A stretch of 64,000 nt of DNA from Pseudolabrys sp. (GTDB taxonomy: Bacteria; Pseudomonadota; Alphaproteobacteria; Rhizobiales; Xanthobacteraceae). Below are positions 56,805-64,000 of the stretch, piece by piece. Both the position numbers and the translations under genes were made by a program. The notes beneath the pieces were generated by a model that saw only the letters and a program-made list of their open reading frames with translations, was not told the DNA's origin and searched no databases. The stretch spans positions 186,001 to 250,000 of the forward strand of contig JAFIGS010000003.1 of NCBI GenBank assembly GCA_017849615.1. Reading direction: 5' to 3'. How positions within the stretch are numbered: position 1 is the stretch's first letter; each line of letters opens with the position of its first letter.

Positions 56805-57296
56805 ATGCCTCAATCGATAGCCGCGCCTTTTCTGTCCTCGGTGATGGCCATCGAGCCGGCCTGGATCGACTATAACGGCCACCTCAACGTCGCCTATTAC
56901 AATGTACTGTTCGACCGGGCGATCGACGAGCTGTACCTGCCGATCGGGCTCGGGCCGGACTACCTCAAAGAGACGAAGCATTCGACCATGGTGGTCGAGA
57001 GCCATGTGCGCTACCTGCGCGAGGTGCATCTCGGCACGCCGCTACGCATCTCGGCGCAGCTCATCGGCTTCGACGCCAAGCGGTTTCACGTCTACCAGGA
57101 AATGCTGCACGCGGAGGAAGGCTGGGTGTCGGCGACCTGCGAGACCATGACCGTGCATGTCGACATGACGGCCAAGAAGGTCGCGGCGTTCCCGCAGGCG
57201 GCCATGGCGGCGCTGCAGCAGGTCAGGGACGCGCATGCCGCCCTGCCGGTTCCGGCCGCCGTGGGCCGAAGAATTGCGATGCCGGCGGCGAAATAG
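56805..57296 (+). CDS. Hot-dog fold thioesterase family protein
   Basis: 163 residues. The AWIDYNGHLNVAYYNVLFDRAIDEL segment (residues 19-43) contains the catalytic Asp and the N-G-H-x-N motif of YbgC/4-hydroxybenzoyl-CoA-type thioesterases; VVESHVRYLREVHLGTPLRIS and CETMTVHVDM follow. AGGAG is 5 nt before the ATG. It should hydrolyse an acyl-CoA; acyl group unknown. Stands alone, divergent from ycjX. Confidence 0.87.
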   Translation: MPQSIAAPFLSSVMAIEPAWIDYNGHLNVAYYNVLFDRAIDELYLPIGLGPDYLKETKHSTMVVESHVRYLREVHLGTPLRISAQLIGFDAKRFHVYQEMLHAEEGWVSATCETMTVHVDMTAKKVAAFPQAAMAALQQVRDAHAALPVPAAVGRRIAMPAAK

Positions 57297-57425
57297 CCGC
57301 CGCGTCATCCACAGCTTCGCCTAAACCGCTGATTTCCAGCCCGAAACGGCCGGTAAATTTGCCCGCCAGCCCTCGAAATTGCGCCTTCCGAGTGCCATCT
57401 TGGCCGTGAAGGAATCGTATTTCTG

Positions 57426-60173
57426 ATGGCCGACCCCAGACGCTTTGAACCCGCGCCCGCCCCGGCGCGCCCCGCCGCCGGCGGTATCGCCGCCCGCGCG
57501 CAGGCGAGCATGGGAGCCAGGCGCGAGGCGCCCTATCTCGCCGCGCTCAATCCCGAGCAGCGCGAGGCGGTGGAGACGCTCGACGGGCCCGTGCTCGTCC
57601 TCGCCGGCGCCGGCACGGGCAAGACGCGGGTGCTGACCACGCGCATCGGGCACATATTGAACCTCGGCCGCGCCCATCCCAGCCAGATCCTCGCCGTCAC
57701 CTTCACCAACAAGGCGGCGCGCGAGATGAAGGAGCGCGTCGGCCACATGGTCGGCGAGATCGTCGAGGGCATGCCGTGGCTCGGCACCTTCCACGCCATC
57801 GGCGTCAAGATCCTGCGGCGTCACGCCGAAATGGTCGGGCTGAAGAACGACTTCACCATTCTCGGCGTCGACGACCAGATCCGCCTCATCAAGCAGCTCA
57901 TCGAAGCCGAGAAGCTGGACGAGAAGCGCTGGCCGGCGCGCGTCTTCGCCGGCATCGTCGATGGCTGGAAGAACCGCGGCCTCACGCCCGACCAGGTGCC
58001 GGCCGGCGAAGCCGCGAGCTTCGCCAACGGCAAGGGCAAGAAGCTCTATGCCGCCTATCAGGAGCGGCTGAAGACGCTCAACGCCGCCGACTTCGGCGAC
58101 CTGCTGCTCGAATGCATCCGGCTGTTCCGCGAGAATCCCGATGTGTTGAAGCAATATCAGCAGCGCTTCCGCTTCATCCTGGTGGACGAATATCAGGACA
58201 CCAACGTCGCGCAGTATTTGTGGCTGCGGCTCTTGGCGCAGATGCCGACCAACGCCGTCATTCCGGAAGCCGCGAAGCGGCTGTCCGGAATCCATAATCC
58301 CGGAGTCGACGATCAAGGCGAGACAGGGGATATGGATTCCGGGCTCGCGACGTCGTCGCGCCCCGGAATGACAGAGAGTGAAGGCGTCAGTCTTGAAGAC
58401 ACCTGGGATGCCCCCTCTCCCGACGCGCTGCGCGCGTCGACCTCTCCCCCAAGGGGAGAGGTGAAAGAAATCGCGGCCGCGCCCGCGCAAAAAAACATCT
58501 GCTGCGTCGGCGACGACGATCAGTCGATCTATGGCTGGCGCGGCGCGGAAGTCGACAACATCCTGCGCTTCGATCACGACTTCCCCGGCGCGAAAGTCAT
58601 CCGCCTCGAGCGCAATTATCGCTCGACCGGCCACATCCTCGCCGCCGCCTCGACCTTGATCGCCAACAACGAAGGCCGCCTCGGCAAGACCTTGCGCACC
58701 GAGGATGTCGATGGCGAGAAGGTCGAAGTCACCGGCGCCTGGGACTCGGAGGAAGAAGCGCGCTCGATCGGCGAGGAGATCGAGCAGATGCAGCGCGCCG
58801 CGCGCGACCGCGGCGAGGATCATCCGCTCGACGAGATCGCCATTCTGGTGCGCGCCTCGTTCCAGATGCGCGAGTTCGAAGAACGCTTCATCCAGCTCGG
58901 CCTGCCCTACCGCGTCATCGGCGGTCCGCGTTTCTACGAGCGCGCCGAAATCCGCGACGCGCTGGCCTATCTGCGCGTCATCGCCCAGCCGGCCGACGAC
59001 CTTGCCTTCGAGCGTATCGTCAACACGCCCAAGCGCGGCCTCGGCGACGCCGCGGTGCAGATGCTGCACGACTACGCGCGCAAGCAGCGCATCCCGCTGA
59101 CCGAAGCCGCCGCCATCCTCTCCGCCACCGACGAGATGAAGCCGAAGCCGCGCAACGCGCTGCGCGGGCTGATGGAAAGCTTCGCGCGCTGGCGCAAGCA
59201 GAAGGACACGCTGCCGCACACCGAACTCGCCGAGATCGTGCTCGACGAGAGTGGCTACACCGAGATGTGGCAGAAGGACCGCAGCGCCGACGCCGCCGGC
59301 CGCCTCGAGAACCTGAAAGAACTCGTGCGCTCGATGGAGGAGTTCGAAAACCTCGCCGGCTTCCTCGAGCACATCTCGCTGGTGATGGACACGGCCGAAG
59401 GCGACTCGGAGCAGAAGGTCAGCATCATGACGCTTCACTCCGCCAAAGGCCTCGAGTTCGACACCGTGTTCCTGCCCGGCTGGGAGGAAGGCCTGTTTCC
59501 GCATCAGCGCTCGCTCGATGAACAGGGCAAGTCCGGGCTCGAGGAGGAGCGCCGCCTCGCCCATGTCGGCCTGACGCGCGCGCGCAAACGCGCCAGGATC
59601 TATTTCGCCACCAACCGCCGCGTCCACGGCCTGTGGCAGAGCAACATCCCGTCGCGCTTTCTCGACGAGCTGCCGTCCGAGCATGTCGAGGTGAAGGAAG
59701 CGGCCGGCGGCACCGGCGGCTTCGGCATGAGCGGCTACGGTCCGTCGCGCTTCGACGAGATGGCCTCGTTCGGCTCGAAATATTCGACGCCCGGCTGGCA
59801 GCGCGCGCAGGGCCGTCGCGGGAGCGGCGGCTTCAACGAAAACGGCGCGCCGCGCTATGTGCCGGACGGCGTGTTCAACCAGGATGAGGATTACGGCGAC
59901 GACACTTCTTCTTCACCTCCCCCTGGAGGGGGGAGGTCGGCGCGCGAAGCGCGCCGGGAGGGGGTGAAGCCGCAACGGAAGCCCATCACCATCGAGGGCG
60001 AGCTGATCGCCAAGTCATCGGGGCCCGCTTCCAGCTTCCGCCCCGGCGACCGCGTGTTTCATTTGAAGTTCGGCAACGGCAACGTCACCGCCGTGGACGG
60101 CAACAAGCTGACCATCGTGTTCGACAAGGCCGGCGAAAAGCGCGTGGTGGATAGTTTCGTGGAGAAGGTTTAA
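57426..60173 (+). CDS. uvrD: UvrD/PcrA-type DNA helicase II with in-frame repeat insertions
   Basis: 915 residues; typical alphaproteobacterial UvrD is shorter by about 90. Helicase motifs: I AGAGTGKT (about residues 60-67), II DEYQDTN (near 254), III GDDDQSIYGWRGAEV (from 362), IV HILAAASTLIANNEGR region, V LHSAKGLEFDTVFLPGWEEGLFPHQRS, VI RRLAHVGLTRARKRARIY. Between motifs II and III about 70 residues (279-350) are encoded by two palindromic repeats, and residues 829-848 by a third; all stay in frame. These segments are Pro/Ser/Gly-rich and likely disordered. The extreme C-terminal RVFHLKFGNGNVTAVDGNKL is the normal UvrD Tudor-like end. A decayed copy of it lies at 61374-61463. Confidence 0.95.
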   Translation: MADPRRFEPAPAPARPAAGGIAARAQASMGARREAPYLAALNPEQREAVETLDGPVLVLAGAGTGKTRVLTTRIGHILNLGRAHPSQILAVTFTNKAAREMKERVGHMVGEIVEGMPWLGTFHAIGVKILRRHAEMVGLKNDFTILGVDDQIRLIKQLIEAEKLDEKRWPARVFAGIVDGWKNRGLTPDQVPAGEAASFANGKGKKLYAAYQERLKTLNAADFGDLLLECIRLFRENPDVLKQYQQRFRFILVDEYQDTNVAQYLWLRLLAQMPTNAVIPEAAKRLSGIHNPGVDDQGETGDMDSGLATSSRPGMTESEGVSLEDTWDAPSPDALRASTSPPRGEVKEIAAAPAQKNICCVGDDDQSIYGWRGAEVDNILRFDHDFPGAKVIRLERNYRSTGHILAAASTLIANNEGRLGKTLRTEDVDGEKVEVTGAWDSEEEARSIGEEIEQMQRAARDRGEDHPLDEIAILVRASFQMREFEERFIQLGLPYRVIGGPRFYERAEIRDALAYLRVIAQPADDLAFERIVNTPKRGLGDAAVQMLHDYARKQRIPLTEAAAILSATDEMKPKPRNALRGLMESFARWRKQKDTLPHTELAEIVLDESGYTEMWQKDRSADAAGRLENLKELVRSMEEFENLAGFLEHISLVMDTAEGDSEQKVSIMTLHSAKGLEFDTVFLPGWEEGLFPHQRSLDEQGKSGLEEERRLAHVGLTRARKRARIYFATNRRVHGLWQSNIPSRFLDELPSEHVEVKEAAGGTGGFGMSGYGPSRFDEMASFGSKYSTPGWQRAQGRRGSGGFNENGAPRYVPDGVFNQDEDYGDDTSSSPPPGGGRSAREARREGVKPQRKPITIEGELIAKSSGPASSFRPGDRVFHLKFGNGNVTAVDGNKLTIVFDKAGEKRVVDSFVEKV
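58257..58372. repeat. Palindromic element inside uvrD (first insertion)
   Basis: 116 bp bounded by GTCATTCCGG (58257-58266) and CCGGAATGAC (58363-58372), with the inner GGATTCCGGGCTCGCGA near the right end. It is recognisably the same family as the intergenic element at 13344-13449, which has GGATTCCGGGTTCGCG in the same place. Here it is read through as protein (residues about 278-316). Confidence 0.85.
58411..58466. repeat. Second palindromic element inside uvrD
   Basis: The stretch from CCCCCTCTCCCGACGCGC to GGGGAGAGGTGAAA is palindromic around GCGCGCGTCGACC and matches, in inverted orientation, the element at 59912-59968. It encodes residues of about 329-347 (SPDALRASTSPPRGEVKE). It follows the first element by 38 bp; together they keep the reading frame. 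Confidence 0.8.
59912..59968. repeat. Third palindromic element inside uvrD
   Basis: TTCACCTCCCCCTGGAGG ... CGGGAGGGGGTGAA, with the central GCGCGCGAAGCGCGC hairpin. Same family as 58411-58466 in the opposite orientation. Encodes SPPPGGGRSAREARREGVK in the linker before the C-terminal Tudor-like domain. Confidence 0.82.
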
Positions 60174-60212
60174 ACTGCCGCGGATTTTCCGCACCGCCGA
60201 GACCGGGTTGCC

Positions 60213-60407
60213 ATGCTGCGCGACAGTCGGGACATCATTCGGCGTTTGCTGGAAGACGGCTTCGAACAGGTTTCCGTGCGTGGGTCGCATCACAAGTTCG
60301 TTCACAAGGCGAAACGACTGATGGTCATCGTGACGCATCCGAGAAAAGACATTCCGGTCGGAACCGTTCGCAGCATCTACAAGATGGCCAACTGGCCAAA
60401 GGACTGA
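60213..60407 (+). CDS. hicA: HicA-type toxin (mRNA interferase)
   Basis: 64 residues, normal for HicA. The double-stranded-RNA-binding fold carries the catalytic His in VRGSHHKFVHKAKRLMVIVTHP (GSHHKF, residues 24-29), and ends with the VGTVRSIYKMANW helix. It cleaves mRNA when unopposed. It begins 39 bp after uvrD and is followed 3 bp later by hicB, the toxin-first order usual for hicAB. Confidence 0.9.
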   Translation: MLRDSRDIIRRLLEDGFEQVSVRGSHHKFVHKAKRLMVIVTHPRKDIPVGTVRSIYKMANWPKD

Positions 60408-60410
60408 TCG

Positions 60411-60689
60411 ATGCCGCACTACATCGCCCTGATCCACAAGGATGCCGACAGTTCCTACGGCGTGTCGTTTCCCGACATTCCCGGCGTCATCACCGGCGCC
60501 GACACGATCGACGAGGCCATTCAGATGGCCCGCGAGGTGCTGGAATTTGCCGCCGAGGATTGGGACGGCGAATTTCCAATGCCCCGCACCATCGACCAGC
60601 TTCGGGCTGATCCCGAATTCCAGGCGGACGCTGCGGATGCCGTCGTAGCCGCGGTGCCCTTCCGGGTGAAGGCAGAAGCGGCCGAATAG
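60411..60689 (+). CDS. hicB: HicB-type antitoxin
   Basis: 92 residues. The RNase H-like HicB fold is visible: HYIALIHKDADSSYGVSFPDIPGVITGADTIDEAIQMAREVL. The C-terminus (RADPEFQADAADAVVAAVPFRVKAEAAE) shows no clear helix-turn-helix or ribbon-helix-helix motif, so autoregulation may be weak or use another mode. It neutralises HicA and lies 3 bp downstream of it. Confidence 0.87.
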   Translation: MPHYIALIHKDADSSYGVSFPDIPGVITGADTIDEAIQMAREVLEFAAEDWDGEFPMPRTIDQLRADPEFQADAADAVVAAVPFRVKAEAAE

Positions 60690-60727
60690 CTCGCGTCATA
60701 CTCCGCTTATTGCCGCGGACAGCGCCC

Positions 60728-61240
60728 CTACTCCCTCACCCACTCCAGAATGCCGACGGTCTTCTGGCCCGGCAGCACGGCGGATGAAATCTCCGGCGTC
60801 CTGATGACGAGCCTGTCGCCCGCCACCTCGAAGAACCGCACCTGCCTGGCGCGCTCGCCGGAAAACACTTCGTTGGCCGACATGTCCACCGTGGTGGTGA
60901 TCTTGTTGCCCTCGAAGGTGGACTTGCCCGCATAGGCCAGCACGCTGTCGAGCAGCGCCGCCTTCTCCTCGGTGGTCTTGGCCGGCTTGCGATCGGCGCC
61001 GGAGATGATGACCATGAAATCGCCCTGCGGCGTGACGATGAGCCGGCCCTTCGGGTTGTCACCATAAGGCGGCTTGCTCTCGGTGGAGCCGACGACCTGC
61101 AGCACCCACTTGGTCAGCTTCCACGAGCCGATCAGTTCCTTCGGCGCGGCATCGGCCATGGCCATTCCTGTGTTGAGCATTACGGCGGCGAGCGCGGCGA
61201 CTGCCGCAATGCCGGCCTTCGCTGTGTTCGGGCGATTCAT
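60728..61240 (-). CDS. Exported lipocalin-like domain protein
   Basis: 170 residues from ATG 61238-61240 with AGGAGAG 4-5 nt upstream. Signal peptide: AGIAAVAALAAVMLNTGMAMADA, cleavage near residue 30. The mature part begins PKELIGSWKLTKWVLQVVG and contains GRLIVTPQGDFMVIISGADRKPA, matching the bacterial lipocalin-like domain (PF13924 type). Secreted or periplasmic; ligand unknown. It lies between hicB and the decayed uvrD tail, pointing toward hicB. Confidence 0.82.
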   Translation of the reverse strand: MNRPNTAKAGIAAVAALAAVMLNTGMAMADAAPKELIGSWKLTKWVLQVVGSTESKPPYGDNPKGRLIVTPQGDFMVIISGADRKPAKTTEEKAALLDSVLAYAGKSTFEGNKITTTVDMSANEVFSGERARQVRFFEVAGDRLVIRTPEISSAVLPGQKTVGILEWVRE

Positions 61241-61373
61241 GTTTCTCTCCTCTGGCGCTTCTTTGTGAGCGCGCGCGGCGAGACTGGCGGAAGCAAGGCG
61301 AGAAAGAAAGCGGTTTAAGTGTTCAGAATTGCGTATTGTGGTGCGGAACCCGCTATAAGTCAGCAATTGCAGC

Positions 61374-61463
61374 GGTAACGCTGTGACCGCAGTAAGTGGA
61401 TCACCACCCTCGACAAAGCCGGGGAGAAACCGACCGTCGATAGCTTTGCGAAGAGGACGCGAT
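61374..61463 (+). pseudogene. Decayed copy of the uvrD 3' end
   Basis: GGTAACGCTGTGACCGCAGT reads GNAVTAV (uvrD: GNGNVTAV), and after a frame slip ITTLDKAGEKPTVDSFAKR (61400-61456) matches uvrD's LTIVFDKAGEKRVVDSFVEK. Same orientation as uvrD, 1.2 kb beyond its stop, with at least one frameshift and no upstream remainder. It lies immediately before the AT-rich nuclease-STAND gene and may mark the edge of an inserted segment. Confidence 0.75.
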
Positions 61464-61503
61464 TAAAATCTAGACGTGATTCACAAAGTATCGGCGCTGA
61501 TTT

Positions 61504-63783
61504 ATGACCTATAACTTTTCAAATCTCTCGCCCGCCGATTTCGAGGATTTGTCACGCGAGTTGGTTGGCAAAGAGCTGGGCATTCGGTTTGAATCATTTG
61601 CCGCCGGACCCGACGGCGGCATCGATGGCCGTCACGCCGCTGGGAACAAGTCGACAATTCTTCAAGCCAAGCACTATGCCGGCTCAAACTACTCTACCCT
61701 GAAATCCGCAATTAAACGAGAAGTCAAAGCAGCGAAAAAGCTAAATCCAACCAACTACGTTCTAACTACATCTCTGGCACTCACACCCAAAAACAAGGAA
61801 GAGCTTTCGAAGCTTTTCGGTAAAAGCTTTTCCAGGCGAGTAACAATATTCACGCGTAGCGACCTAAACTCCCTCCTTCGAGACTTTCCAGAAGTTGAAA
61901 AAGCCCACATCAAATTATGGCTTTCTAGTTCTGCCGTTTTGGATCGCGTAGTCCGTTCCGCATCACACGCATTCTCCACAGCGTCCAAAGCGGAAATAGA
62001 AGCGAAAGTAAAAGTATACGCTCAGAACCCGAGCTTCAAAGATGCGAAAGAGAAACTCGAAACAAATCACGTCGCAATAATCTCAGGGCCTCCCGGCGTA
62101 GGGAAAACGACACTCGCGGAGATGCTATCCTATGCGTACATAGGAGAGGAATGGGAATTCGTCGCGATCAGGAACCTCGACGACGGCTTTGCCGCCATCA
62201 ACGACACCAAGAAGCAAATTTTCTTCTTCGATGACTTTCTAGGAAAAATCGCACTCGACGCCCGCGCGCTCGCCGCAAAAGACTTTGAGTTAGCAAAATT
62301 TATAAAGCGCATTCAAAGAACAAAAAATGCGCGATTTATACTAACCACACGAGCATACATTTTCGAAGAGGCAAGACGCGCCTCAGAATACTTAGCCGAC
62401 GACCGCCTCAACATCATGAAATACGTTTTGGATGTCGGAGTATACACTCGTCGAATTCGGGCCAGAATCCTCTACAACCATCTTTATGTACATAAACTGC
62501 CAATCGCAAGCATTCGCGAACTGATAAATAGTCGGGCACTAGCTAAGATCGTCGATCACGCGAATTACAATCCCCGCATAATAGAATGGATGACAGACGT
62601 CACAAACGTCAAAACAGTGCCCGCAAAAAACTATCCAAAAGTATTCATCGAATCGCTCGATCATCCATCACGAGTTTGGGATACAGCCTTCCGCAGTCAC
62701 ATTCCCACCAAATGCCAGAATCTTTTGTTCGCTTTATTTTTCTGTTCTGAATACGGAGTCGACGCAGAAGACCTCAGGACTGCATTCGAGCCGTTAAACC
62801 AAGCGATATGCAGAAATTTCGGCCAATCGCATACAGCGAAAGATTTCGAAGAAGCTTTGAAAATTCTTGAAGGCAGCTTTGTCAAGATTGCCGATGGATC
62901 AGTCTCATTCATTAACCCGTCAGTTCGGGACTACCTAGCGAATTACTTGCAGGACAAGAACCTGCTATCAATATTCCCCCCTGTCGCTCAAAGCGTCCGT
63001 TGGGCCCGAGAACTTTGGGAGCACTTCAAAAAGATTCCAGATATACAGCCCGAGGAAACAGATCAGTTCACAAGAAGATTTAAGAAAATAGCGCAGAAGT
63101 TTAATAGATTTCCAATCTGGAAGAAGGTCCGAAACGAACCGGGAATGCTACGGTATTTCGACGACTCAAATACAACGCGACTCGAATTGCTGCTGGAGTG
63201 GTGGAATATCTCTCATTTGAAGGAATATTCCGCCGCAGCCTTAGCTGTAGCCACTAATCCTACTGAGGGATATACGCATTGGCTCGACGGCGAAGATTTG
63301 GTGAGAATAATTGTCTCACTGAAATCAGACGACCAAAGCGAGATACCCTCCTTAGATAATTTAACCTTTGAGCTAGAAGGACGTTTGATAAGCATTCTAG
63401 AGTCTAACCTTGGCCCGGACGAGCTAAGGACGCTGGTTGAGCGCATTGATGATGCCCCTGCCTATTTCTCCCGAGATGTGTTTGACGCCATCAATCGCGC
63501 CATTAATTCAGCGATAGACGACGCCGATTTTTTCAGCACCCAAGTGGACTCCGAGTCGATTGTCGACGACCACTCGAAGGCGATCAAAGCCCTCGGCAAG
63601 CGGGCAAATGTCCAAAGTGATCGAGTTGAGATGGCAGTCGCAGCATATCAAAGTCGGAAGCAAGAAATTAGCGAAGCTGTTGAGGAAGAAAAACCTTCTT
63701 TCTCCGGAAATATCCTCAAAGAGAAAGATAAATTCAACGACACGGATCTTCAAAACCTCTTCAGTCTATTGATAAGCAAATAG
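61504..63783 (+). CDS. Nuclease-nSTAND ATPase fusion (candidate anti-phage defence protein)
   Basis: 759 residues. Residues 5-130 are an Mrr-like PD-(D/E)xK nuclease: Glu14 in FEDLSRELVG, Asp41 in GPDGGIDGR and the QAKHY motif (Gln54, Lys56). Residues 185-330 are an nSTAND3-type P-loop ATPase: Walker A GPPGVGKTT (195-203), Walker B QIFFFDDFLGK (Asp243, Asp244), sensor ARFILTTRAYIFEEARR (Arg283). The remaining 400 residues are helical without a recognised repeat and are the likely sensor. This order matches Avs-type single-gene defence proteins. Its AT-rich codon use differs sharply from the chromosome around it, indicating recent transfer. No Shine-Dalgarno is obvious; start ATG 61504. Confidence 0.85.
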   Translation: MTYNFSNLSPADFEDLSRELVGKELGIRFESFAAGPDGGIDGRHAAGNKSTILQAKHYAGSNYSTLKSAIKREVKAAKKLNPTNYVLTTSLALTPKNKEELSKLFGKSFSRRVTIFTRSDLNSLLRDFPEVEKAHIKLWLSSSAVLDRVVRSASHAFSTASKAEIEAKVKVYAQNPSFKDAKEKLETNHVAIISGPPGVGKTTLAEMLSYAYIGEEWEFVAIRNLDDGFAAINDTKKQIFFFDDFLGKIALDARALAAKDFELAKFIKRIQRTKNARFILTTRAYIFEEARRASEYLADDRLNIMKYVLDVGVYTRRIRARILYNHLYVHKLPIASIRELINSRALAKIVDHANYNPRIIEWMTDVTNVKTVPAKNYPKVFIESLDHPSRVWDTAFRSHIPTKCQNLLFALFFCSEYGVDAEDLRTAFEPLNQAICRNFGQSHTAKDFEEALKILEGSFVKIADGSVSFINPSVRDYLANYLQDKNLLSIFPPVAQSVRWARELWEHFKKIPDIQPEETDQFTRRFKKIAQKFNRFPIWKKVRNEPGMLRYFDDSNTTRLELLLEWWNISHLKEYSAAALAVATNPTEGYTHWLDGEDLVRIIVSLKSDDQSEIPSLDNLTFELEGRLISILESNLGPDELRTLVERIDDAPAYFSRDVFDAINRAINSAIDDADFFSTQVDSESIVDDHSKAIKALGKRANVQSDRVEMAVAAYQSRKQEISEAVEEEKPSFSGNILKEKDKFNDTDLQNLFSLLISK

Positions 63784-63939
63784 CCACATATCTTTCCGTC
63801 GATCTCCGTCAGTTCTCGCTATCAAACGCCTCTCAGATCGAAAGCTGAGCACACAGGTTTCTGCGCGCGTGGCCGGACGCAGAAGCGGTGGCCACTCTTG
63901 CTGGCCGCGTTGACCGCTGCGACGACCAGCCCTAAGCCA

Positions 63940-64000
63940 TCCAGCAATGGGCGAAGTCATCGGGCCATCGCCGCAACATCCTGCTCAAAGGCATCACGGC
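63940..64000 (+). pseudogene. Possible CAP/SCP-domain fragment running off the window
   Basis: The frame just after an in-phase TAA reads IQQWAKSSGHRRNILLKGIT to the window edge, resembling the W-x3-S-x-GHR-x-N-L motif of CAP (SCP-like) proteins. A signal-peptide-like stretch in another frame (QKRWPLLLAALTAATTS) occurs 60 bp upstream. It may be a 5'-truncated or frameshifted gene next to the defence island, but too little is in view. Confidence 0.3.

Noticed and set aside
63766-63960. 64-codon minus-strand frame after the nuclease-STAND gene
   Set aside because: No start signal and no recognisable features; overlaps the end of the intact upstream gene.

Overview
The window is GC-rich chromosomal DNA from an alphaproteobacterium, most likely a member of the Rhizobiales (Hyphomicrobiales). 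The signs are a circularly permuted two-piece tmRNA gene encoding the tag ANDNYAPVAQAA, the hflK-hflC-DUF2065-degP cluster, a DUF4169/ribbon-helix-helix pair, an alphaproteobacterial SspB, CtrA-like boxes (TTAA-N7-TTAAC), and families of GC-rich palindromic repeats. Genus cannot be fixed from the sequence alone.

Layout. 1-2.4 kb: TRAP transporter (dctPQM, the last gene cut by the window edge). 2.5-4.6 kb: leuA with a Leu-rich leader peptide. 4.6-8.0 kb: PPK2, Nudix, PhzF-like and pyridoxal-kinase genes in one closely packed run. 8.0-10.8 kb: NitT/TauT-type ABC importer. 11-15.5 kb: branched-chain amino-acid block (ilvC, then ilvB-ilvN-lysE behind a textbook Ile/Val/Leu attenuator with promoter, leader peptide and terminator). 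15.6-19.9 kb: two chemoreceptors. 20-26 kb: miaA/serB divergent pair, then envelope quality control (hflK, hflC, DUF2065, degP). 26-31.4 kb: SDR, folA, GNAT, amino-acid permease, an exported methyltransferase-like protein, thyA. 31.6-36.2 kb: Mla lipid transport (mlaE-mlaF-mlaD) and a Pit phosphate transporter. 36.1-38.7 kb: Nudix and an orphan tctA-tctB pair. 38.9-42.3 kb: PatB-type lyase/aminotransferase, PuuD-like amidase, TadG-like protein. 42.5-45.1 kb: ssrA, its adaptor gene sspB, and fumC. 45-52.7 kb: DUF4169, RHH protein, AsmA-like giant, FAD-linked oxidase, a small membrane protein, DUF2778 L,D-transpeptidase-like protein. 52.8-54.2 kb: an AT-richer pair of convergent, overlapping genes (unknown plus DUF488). 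54.3-60.2 kb: DUF697/YcjX pair, thioesterase, uvrD. 60.2-64 kb: accessory end with hicA-hicB, a lipocalin-like protein, a decayed copy of the uvrD 3' end, and an AT-rich gene encoding a nuclease-STAND ATPase fusion that looks like a single-gene defence protein.

Points most worth attention: the nuclease-nSTAND gene beside a decayed uvrD tail; uvrD itself carrying three in-frame palindromic-repeat insertions; two amino-acid attenuators; the ssrA-sspB neighbourhood; an exported SAM-methyltransferase-like protein; and a convergent gene pair whose C-termini share 47 bp and one of which ends in a possible sliding-clamp motif. No CRISPR array, tRNA, rRNA or intact insertion sequence was recognised.
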